A DNA stretch of 6,966 nt, taken from Candidatus Gastranaerophilales bacterium. Its GTDB lineage: Bacteria > Cyanobacteriota > Vampirovibrionia > Gastranaerophilales > Gastranaerophilaceae. The stretch spans positions 1 to 6,966 of the forward strand of contig CAJONH010000073.1 in NCBI GenBank assembly GCA_905235825.1, given 5' to 3'. Below the pieces are notes generated by a model. The model ran no database searches. It was not told the origin of the DNA and worked only from the letters and a program-made list of their open reading frames with translations. This document shows positions 1 through 4,823 of this stretch, in pieces; the first letter of the stretch is position 1; every line of letters starts with the position of its first letter. The translations under genes were made by a program, and so were the position numbers.

Positions 1-1
1 A

Positions 2-523
2 GCCTGCTCTGCCTGTGGAACCTGCACCTTTTGCCGAACCCGTACTTGCCGTAGAACCTGTCGCACCTGCTCTGCCTGTCGAACTTGTTGGACCTGTTGA
101 ACTTGTCGAACTTGTTGAACTTGTCGAGTTTGTCGAACTTGTTGAACCTGTTGAACTTGTCGAACTTGTTGAACCTGCTCCTGACGTGACCCCCGCACCT
201 GATGTAGCTCCTTTTGTTGAACCTGTTCTTCCTACTGAACCTGCTCCTGCAGTTGCACCTTTATTTTGTGTACCTGTTATATTACTCCAAAATGCTGTAA
301 TTTCATTATTTTTTAATCCTGCTTTTTTTAACCCTTTTCTAAATTCCGATTCAGAAACAACACCGTCTTTATTTGTATCTAAATATTTCAAATCGGCTTT
401 TGATAATCCGCCATCTGTTAAATCAACCTTATTTGAAGATTTTGCTTTTACATCGGAACCTATTTGTTCTTTCCCTTTAATTCCCATATCACGGTAATTT
501 AAACCTGAACCTATAGTTGTCAT
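2..523 (-). CDS. EF-hand protein with Gly/Ser/Thr/Ala triplet-repeat tail, C-terminus beyond window
   Basis: The minus strand reads open from an ATG at 523-521 to the window edge, giving 174 residues without a stop, so the gene is partial. An AAGGA ribosome site lies at 537-533, 9 nt before the ATG, which supports this start. Residues 49-60 (DTNKDGVVSESE) form a textbook EF-hand loop, with acidic or Asn residues at positions 1, 3 and 5, Gly at 6 and Glu at 12, followed by Phe. This predicts calcium binding. Residues 34-45 (DLTDGGLSKADL) could be the degenerate partner hand. From about residue 89 the protein becomes low-complexity, built of three-residue units such as GST, SST, GAT and GRA. 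No signal peptide or membrane segment is visible at the N-terminus. The plus-strand reading at 15-497 is an antisense shadow of this gene: its VEL/VEP repeats are the complement of the SST codons. The function is unknown. It could be a surface or secreted calcium-dependent protein or a structural linker. Confidence 0.8.
   Translation of the reverse strand, partial: MTTIGSGLNYRDMGIKGKEQIGSDVKAKSSNKVDLTDGGLSKADLKYLDTNKDGVVSESEFRKGLKKAGLKNNEITAFWSNITGTQNKGATAGAGSVGRTGSTKGATSGAGVTSGAGSTSSTSSTGSTSSTNSTSSTSSTSSTGPTSSTGRAGATGSTASTGSAKGAGSTGRAG
78..176 (-). repeat. Tandem 9-bp coding repeat, 11 units
   Basis: On the plus strand eleven consecutive 9-bp units follow the pattern GTYGAACYT (for example GTCGAACTT, GTTGAACTT, GTTGAACCT), with single-base variants such as GTTGGACCT and GTCGAGTTT. 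In the minus-strand gene they encode residues 117-149 as GST/SST/NST/GPT triplets. The serine codon often alternates between TCA and TCG in neighbouring units, hinting that an 18-bp pair was the unit that was duplicated. Looser triplets continue on both sides. As the unit is a multiple of three, copy-number change would lengthen or shorten the protein without a frameshift. Confidence 0.85.
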
Positions 524-587
524 TTTTTAATTTCCTTTCTGCTTGGTAAGAGTACACTAATCTAATATAAGTTTAGTATCGGCAATT

Positions 588-598
588 CCCCCCCCCCC
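588..598. repeat. C11 homopolymer (G11 on the EF-hand gene strand)
   Basis: Eleven consecutive C residues sit in otherwise AT-rich DNA, 65 bp upstream of the minus-strand EF-hand start codon. Read in that gene's direction the tract is G11. It lies 18-28 bp upstream of a -10-like TATATT at 569-564, and closer upstream of a weaker GATACT at 580-575. Mononucleotide G/C tracts of this length near promoters are known sites of slipped-strand length variation. The location upstream of a repeat-rich, possibly surface gene fits that use, but no -35 could be assigned confidently. Confidence 0.75.
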
Positions 599-634
599 TT
601 AAGATTTTCAGACAATTATTTTACAAAAATTTAC

Positions 635-680
635 ATATTGTTTATATATAGCTTATATTGTTTATATGAAATAAATATTG
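635..680. repeat. Helically phased direct repeats (ATATTG at 20-bp spacing)
   Basis: ATATTG occurs at 635, 655 and 675, exactly 20 bp apart. The first two copies are identical over 13 bp (ATATTGTTTATAT at 635-647 and 655-667). The third keeps only the first six bases. Spacing of about two helical turns puts all copies on one face of the DNA. The array ends 14 bp upstream of the proposed rny -35 box, so it could be an operator or activator array, or an AT-rich UP-like or curved element. In DNA this AT-rich some coincidence is possible. Confidence 0.5.
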
Positions 681-694
681 GATTTCAAAAAAAG

Positions 695-724
695 TTGGTA
701 AAAAACAGTTATGTATGATAAAAT
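695..724 (+). promoter_or_regulatory. Probable promoter of rny
   Basis: A -35-like TTGGTA (695-700) is followed after 18 bp by TAAAAT (719-724), which has a TGA immediately before it (716-718) and so forms an extended -10. This would start transcription near 731 and leave a leader of about 80 nt before the GTG of rny. It was chosen by eye against an AT-rich background, so other hexamers, such as TATAAA at 747-752, remain possible. Confidence 0.45.
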
Positions 725-809
725 AACAACTATGATTAATAGAATATATAAATATTTTATAAAAACATAAAAACAACATAAAAAAGATTAAATTTATATT
801 TTTATATAA

Positions 810-2372
810 GTGCATTACTATGTGCCTTTAGAAAGAACGAGGTATAGGACAATTAGCTTAGATAGTAATACTTTAGTTATGCTTGTAGGTTTTCTGTTAG
901 TTATTTGTTTGATTTTCTTTGTTGATTCCAAACGAGGACAGAAAGAAAAAGAACGTTTACAGGAAGGTTTGGAAGAAAAAAACAGCCTTTATAAAAAAGA
1001 AGCAATGATTGCCGCTAAAGAAGCCGTTCAAAAAGATATTGATAAGTTTCAGGAAGAGGCTAAAGAACGCAGACAAGAACTTTCAAAACTTGAAGCAAAA
1101 CTTATAACAAAAGAAGAAGCATTAGAGGATAAAGAGCATTCAATTGCGGTTAAAGAAGCTGAATTGCAGCAAAAAATGGATAATGTTCTCGACAAAGAAG
1201 ATTATTTGGCTGAAGTTATTCAAAAACAAACTACTGAATTAGAAAGAATTTCCGGCATGTCAAGTGAAGAAGCAAAAAATCTACTGCTTGAACAGTTGAA
1301 AAATGACTTGCAGCAGGAAGCTAATAATTTAATACGTGAAAATGAAAATCATATAAAAGAAGTTTCAAATGAAAAAGCAAAAGAAATTTTGACAACGGTT
1401 ATGCAGCGTTGTGCAATTGATCAAGTTATAGAATCAACCGTATCTTCGGTCAGTCTGCCTTCGGATGAAATGAAAGGTCGTATAATCGGTCGTGAAGGAA
1501 GAAATATAAGAACTCTGGAAACATTAACAGGTGTAGACTTAATTATTGATGATACACCTGAAGCTGTAGTTCTTTCGTGTTTTGACCCTGTTAGACGTGA
1601 AATTGCAAAGCTGGCTCTTGAAAAATTAATTGCTGACGGACGTATTCACCCTGTACGTATAGAAGAAATGGTTAATAAAGCCAGAGAAGAAATAGAAAAT
1701 AAAATTAAACAAGAAGGTGAAAATGCTGCTATGGAAATGGGCATTATGAACCTTAATAAAGAACTTATTAAAACCCTCGGACGTTTGTATTACAGAACAA
1801 GTTACGGTCAAAATGTTTTACAGCATTCATTGGAAGTTGGTCATATCGCAGGCATGATTGCTGCCGAAATAGGTGCAAATATTAAAGTGGCAAAACGTGC
1901 AGGACTCCTTCACGATATAGGTAAAGCAGTCGATCAGGTGCAGGAAGGGACTCATATAGAATTAGGTGTTGAACTTGCAAGAAAGTACGGCGAAAAGGAA
2001 AATATTATACACGCAATTGAAGCTCACCACGACGATGTTACGGCAAAAACCATAGAAGCTGTTCTTGTAAAATTGGCTGATACAATTTCGGCAGGACGCC
2101 CCGGTTCAAGACGTGATACATTGGAAATTTATATTAAACGTCTTCAAAAACTTGAAGAAATAGCACTCAGTTATGAAGGAATTAAGCAATCTTTTGCTGT
2201 TCAAGCAGGCAGAGAAGTCAGAGTTGTTGTTCAGCCTGATAAATTCGATGATGTGGCTTCTGCAAGACTTGCAAGGGATATAGCAAAACGAATTGAAGAT
2301 GAGCTTGATTACCCCGGTCAAATACGGGTAACTGTTGTAAGAGAAATAAGAGTGACAGAAGTAGCTAAGTAA
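810..2372 (+). CDS. rny: Ribonuclease Y
   Basis: RNase Y is a membrane-bound endoribonuclease that starts mRNA decay and processing. The 520-residue reading has the full family architecture in order: one transmembrane helix (about 21-38), a long charged coiled coil (about 43-205), a KH RNA-binding domain with the GREG loop at 227-230, and an HD domain. The HD domain shows H339, the H368-D369 pair in LLHDIGK, H406-H407 in EAHHDD and D424 in KLADTISAG. The C-terminal RNase Y region is complete, and the length matches the roughly 520 residues usual for the family. The start is uncertain. GTG at 810 has no clear Shine-Dalgarno sequence and puts 20 residues ahead of the membrane helix, whereas most relatives have only a few. 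ATG at 879 (residue 24) would begin right at the helix but also lacks a ribosome site. It is the first gene of the operon. Confidence 0.96.
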   Translation: MHYYVPLERTRYRTISLDSNTLVMLVGFLLVICLIFFVDSKRGQKEKERLQEGLEEKNSLYKKEAMIAAKEAVQKDIDKFQEEAKERRQELSKLEAKLITKEEALEDKEHSIAVKEAELQQKMDNVLDKEDYLAEVIQKQTTELERISGMSSEEAKNLLLEQLKNDLQQEANNLIRENENHIKEVSNEKAKEILTTVMQRCAIDQVIESTVSSVSLPSDEMKGRIIGREGRNIRTLETLTGVDLIIDDTPEAVVLSCFDPVRREIAKLALEKLIADGRIHPVRIEEMVNKAREEIENKIKQEGENAAMEMGIMNLNKELIKTLGRLYYRTSYGQNVLQHSLEVGHIAGMIAAEIGANIKVAKRAGLLHDIGKAVDQVQEGTHIELGVELARKYGEKENIIHAIEAHHDDVTAKTIEAVLVKLADTISAGRPGSRRDTLEIYIKRLQKLEEIALSYEGIKQSFAVQAGREVRVVVQPDKFDDVASARLARDIAKRIEDELDYPGQIRVTVVREIRVTEVAK

Positions 2373-2373
2373 T

Positions 2374-2401
2374 TTTTGCCCTGACAACAGTCAGGGCAAA
2401 A
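2374..2401. other. Perfect 12-bp hairpin between rny and ymdB
   Basis: The arms TTTTGCCCTGAC (2374-2385) and GTCAGGGCAAAA (2390-2401) are exact complements around a 4-nt AACA loop, starting 2 nt after the rny stop. A T-run precedes the stem and an A-run follows it, the reverse of an intrinsic terminator, and no T-tract follows on either strand. It is therefore more likely a 3'-end-stabilising, processing or attenuating RNA structure within a continuous transcript than a true terminator. It ends 21 nt before the ymdB start codon. Confidence 0.75.
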
Positions 2402-2422
2402 TAAATTCAAACCGGAAAAATA

Positions 2423-3244
2423 ATGACAAATAAAATTACAATATTGTTTTTAGGCGATATAGTCGGCAAACCCGGAAGGCATGCCGTTAGGGATTATATT
2501 GCTTCATTGAACGAAAATAAACCTGATTTTATTATTGCAAATGTTGAAAATGCTTCCCACGGATTTGGCTTAACGCAAAAAAATTATAATGAACTTATTA
2601 ATTACGGAATTGATTTTTTTACTTCAGGAAATCATATTTGGGATAAGCGTGAAATTTTTACATATATTGATGAAGCTGAAAAACTTATTCGTCCTATTAA
2701 TTATCCGAAAGGCACTCACGGTAAAGGCTATATGATTGTTGAAACTCCAAAAGTGAAAATAGGAGTTATTAATGTTCTTGGCAGGACTTTTATGGGGACT
2801 GTAGATTCCTATATAGAACTTGTAGATAATGCGATAGAAGAAATAAAAAAAGAAACAAATGTAATATTTATGGATATACACGCAGAAGCGACTGCCGAAA
2901 AAATAAGTATAGCTAAATATTATGCACAAAAAGGAGTTTCTTTCATAGCAGGAACTCACACGCACATTCAAACAGCAGACGAGCAAATTTATAATAATAA
3001 ATGTGCATATATATCCGATGCGGGATTTTGCGGTGCTTTTGAAAGCGTAATCGGAATGGATTATGAAATATCCGTAAGAAGATTAATTAGTGCAATACCT
3101 GAAAGATTAGAGGTTGCGGAGTCGGGCATTTTACAAATCAATGGTGTAGAAGCCGTTATTGATTGTTTAAGCGGAAATGCCGAGTCAATAAAAAGAATTA
3201 ATGAAAAAATTATTAATGAGGAAAATACAGATATGAAAGGATAA
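2423..3244 (+). CDS. ymdB: YmdB-family metallophosphoesterase (cyclic nucleotide phosphodiesterase-like)
   Basis: The 273-residue product matches the YmdB / TIGR00282 family of dinuclear-metal phosphodiesterases. Visible metal-site motifs are FLGDIVGKPGR (D12), NVEN (40-43, with E42), SGNH (68-71), MDIHAEATAEK (150-160, with D151, H153 and E155) and GTHTHIQTAD (177-186, with H179 and H181). All key residues are present and the length is normal (about 265 in Bacillus). In Bacillus subtilis YmdB hydrolyses 2',3'-cyclic nucleotides in vitro, affects biofilm and motility decisions, and is linked functionally to RNase Y. It has no signal peptide and is expected in the cytosol. The ATG has a GGA ribosome site at 2414-2416. 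It lies 50 bp after rny, across a hairpin, and its end carries the ribosome site for the next gene. Confidence 0.94.
   Translation: MTNKITILFLGDIVGKPGRHAVRDYIASLNENKPDFIIANVENASHGFGLTQKNYNELINYGIDFFTSGNHIWDKREIFTYIDEAEKLIRPINYPKGTHGKGYMIVETPKVKIGVINVLGRTFMGTVDSYIELVDNAIEEIKKETNVIFMDIHAEATAEKISIAKYYAQKGVSFIAGTHTHIQTADEQIYNNKCAYISDAGFCGAFESVIGMDYEISVRRLISAIPERLEVAESGILQINGVEAVIDCLSGNAESIKRINEKIINEENTDMKG
3237..3241 (+). promoter_or_regulatory. Ribosome binding site of the PHP gene inside the ymdB 3' end
   Basis: AAGGA lies within the last codons of ymdB, 7 nt before the GTG at 3249. It fixes that GTG as the start and implies that translation of the PHP gene is coupled to ymdB. Confidence 0.65.
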
Positions 3245-3248
3245 GGAA

Positions 3249-4094
3249 GTGAAAGTCGATTTACATATCCATACATCCTATTCGGATGGTGCTTTTTCGC
3301 CTGAAAAAGTAGTCGATACCGCTTTGGATGCAGGACTTGAAGCTATTGCCGTTACCGATCACGATAACGTGCTTTCATACGCAATAGCTTGCGATTATGC
3401 AAAAGATAAACCGATTGAAATACTCCCCGGAGTTGAAATTAATACTATTTATAAGGGCTATGAAGTTCATATTTTAGGATATTTTATGGACTTGCAAAAC
3501 AGTGATTTCCAAAAATTGATTAAATCACAACAGCAGGCTCGTATTAAACAAACTAAAGAAATTATTACATTGCTGGGTAAAAAAGCCGGTATAAAAATTA
3601 CTTATGACAGTATAGTAAAACAAGTGGCAGAAGGCGGAAGTATAGGCAGACCCCATATCGCAAAAGCTATTACAAATGCAGGCGGAACTGCAAGTGTTAT
3701 TGAAGCCTATAATAAATATATAAATGACAGTTCTAACGTTTATGTACAAAGAAAAACGGTTTCTCCTTTTGATGCTGTTGAGGTTATTTATGATGCAGGC
3801 GGTATCCCCGTTTTTGCCCATCCGTTTGATGTTGATATTGCTGACCAGTTAACAAAAGAAATGATGAATTTCGGTTTAAGAGGCTTAGAGGTTTATCACA
3901 GAAAGCATTCTCCTGCTATAATTGAATATTTTTCTACACTTGCCGAAAAATACGGATTAATTATAACGGGCGGTTCGGATTTTCACGCACCAAATCCGAA
4001 TAACGGTACTATTATCATGGGGAAAAACTTTGTACCTGAATGGATTTATGACGAACTTATAAAAGAAAAACGAAGAATGGATTTGGCAAAGTGA
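3249..4094 (+). CDS. PHP-domain metallohydrolase, RNase AM / YciV-like
   Basis: This 281-residue protein is a PHP (polymerase and histidinol phosphatase) family phosphoesterase. All metal-binding motifs of the family are visible: DLHIHTSYSDG (H6, H8, D13), TDHD (37-40), GVEIN (E63), YEVHILGY (H74), GRPH (H136), FAHPFD (H191), YH (H217) and GSDFH (D244, H246). Residues between about 80 and 180 form the helical insertion typical of the YciV/TrpH group. Characterised members act as a 5'-3' exoribonuclease that matures rRNA 5' ends (RNase AM) or as phosphatases of AMP and nucleoside 3',5'-bisphosphates. Which activity applies here cannot be read from sequence. It is too short for a DNA polymerase PHP region and lacks other domains. 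It begins with GTG 4 bp after ymdB, and its stop overlaps the next start, so it is firmly in the operon. It is cytosolic, with no signal peptide. Confidence 0.9.
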   Translation: MKVDLHIHTSYSDGAFSPEKVVDTALDAGLEAIAVTDHDNVLSYAIACDYAKDKPIEILPGVEINTIYKGYEVHILGYFMDLQNSDFQKLIKSQQQARIKQTKEIITLLGKKAGIKITYDSIVKQVAEGGSIGRPHIAKAITNAGGTASVIEAYNKYINDSSNVYVQRKTVSPFDAVEVIYDAGGIPVFAHPFDVDIADQLTKEMMNFGLRGLEVYHRKHSPAIIEYFSTLAEKYGLIITGGSDFHAPNPNNGTIIMGKNFVPEWIYDELIKEKRRMDLAK

Positions 4095-4723
4095 ATAATT
4101 TTTCATTTAGTGTATTCAATATAATTGCAGTTGCGGCAATTATCATATTTGTAATTTTTGCTGTTTGTCCGTTTGAACTTTTTGATATGGAACAAGCACA
4201 AAGAATTGCAAAATGGAAATCACAGTATGAACAATTAAATTATTGTTTTGCACTTGCAGATATGCATGAAGGCGAAATAGTAAAAAACATTGATATTGAT
4301 GAAGATATTGCAAATAAACTCATTGTTTCTCAAATGAAAATTTATTTTAATTTATCCGACGATAATCTAATTCCTTATGAAAAATATAAATATAAACGAA
4401 AAAATGGCAGAACTGTACCTAAAAGCAGCCAGTTTTATTTTGATAAATTTTTAAAATGCAAAGATGGTTCATTTATTTCATTTAGAAAAAATAATCATTT
4501 ACATGATGAAGAAATACAGCCTTTATATTATATGTTTGTAGATATTAACGGTGAGGAAAAACCAAACAAAATAGGGGATGATATCTTTTTTGTAAACATA
4601 TTCAGTCATAATATCAAAGCATTGGGCTACGATAAAGAATATGCGAGAATGAAAAAAAACTGTTCTCCCATAGGTTCGGGGCTGTATTGCAGTGAATTTT
4701 ATCTTTTAGGCGGACATTTTTAA
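4091..4723 (+). CDS. Membrane-anchored protein of unknown function, pilin-like C-terminal half
   Basis: This 210-residue protein starts with GTG in the sequence GTGA, overlapping the PHP gene stop by 4 bp, so it is probably translationally coupled. Residues 8-27 are one hydrophobic helix, and the rest is predicted to lie outside the membrane. The motif WKSQYEQLNYCFALA (42-56) follows. Residues 149-167 (FVDINGEEKPNKIGDDIFF) resemble the Asp/Gly/Pro-Asn segment near the C-terminus of many type IV pilin-like and pseudopilin proteins. After it come two cysteines, C191 and C200, that could form a disulfide. The N-terminus has no GFTLIE-type prepilin cleavage site, so it is not a normal prepilin. 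It may be a pilin-derived or pilin-mimicking anchored domain, perhaps lineage-specific. There is no catalytic motif I recognise. Its codons are richer in A/T than those of rny and the PHP gene. Function unknown. Confidence 0.8.
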   Translation: MNNFSFSVFNIIAVAAIIIFVIFAVCPFELFDMEQAQRIAKWKSQYEQLNYCFALADMHEGEIVKNIDIDEDIANKLIVSQMKIYFNLSDDNLIPYEKYKYKRKNGRTVPKSSQFYFDKFLKCKDGSFISFRKNNHLHDEEIQPLYYMFVDINGEEKPNKIGDDIFFVNIFSHNIKALGYDKEYARMKKNCSPIGSGLYCSEFYLLGGHF

Positions 4724-4754
4724 TGTGTTTTTGGTTAGCTTAATATATTTTTTA

Positions 4755-4763
4755 TGATATAAT
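4755..4763 (+). promoter_or_regulatory. Extended -10 promoter of the transglycosylase gene
   Basis: TGATATAAT is a perfect -10 hexamer (TATAAT, 4758-4763) with the extended TGn element (4755-4757). A poor -35 (TTAGCT, 4735-4740) sits 17 bp upstream, as is common when the extended -10 is strong. Transcription should start near 4770, giving a leader of about 55 nt before the GTG at 4824. It indicates that slt can be transcribed separately from the upstream operon. Confidence 0.65.
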
Positions 4764-4823
4764 TCAATAAAAGGTAATAATACATTAATAATCTTTAATT
4801 TTTAGATAACAGGTATAAGAATA

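Larger units (their letters stand above)
524..809. other. Divergent intergenic region between the EF-hand gene and rny
   Basis: This 286-bp stretch separates two divergent start codons and is very AT-rich apart from one C homopolymer. It contains the EF-hand gene's ribosome site (537-533), the C11 tract (588-598), three phased ATATTG motifs (635, 655, 675) and a likely rny promoter (695-724). The last 80 bp before rny is almost all A and T. I saw no tRNA, riboswitch or convincing small gene. The longest short frame looked at (711-770, 19 codons) has no good ribosome site. Confidence 0.7.

Noticed and set aside
5..260. CRISPR array
   Set aside because: The repeats are contiguous 9-bp coding units with no unique spacers, and no cas genes are present.
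15..497. Plus-strand 160-residue open frame with VEL/VEP repeats
   Set aside because: It is the complement of the minus-strand EF-hand gene's triplet repeat. The minus-strand frame has a ribosome site, a real EF-hand loop and continues past the edge.
711..770. Small 19-codon frame in the rny leader
   Set aside because: It has no convincing ribosome site, is made of AT-rich codons only, and overlaps the likely transcription start of rny.
524..809. Riboswitch or tRNA in the divergent intergenic region
   Set aside because: Apart from the C-run the region is nearly all A and T, with no conserved stem-loop architecture or cloverleaf visible.
2624..2986. Minus-strand open frame inside ymdB, and similar antisense frames inside rny, the PHP gene and slt
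   Set aside because: Their Phe/Tyr/Ser/Cys-rich composition is typical of antisense shadows. They show no recognisable motif, and the genes opposite are clearly real.
4714..4732. Weak hairpin ACATT/AATGT followed by T5 at the end of the small membrane protein gene, as a terminator
   Set aside because: The stem is only 5 bp with 1 G-C pair, too weak to call. It could still give partial termination.
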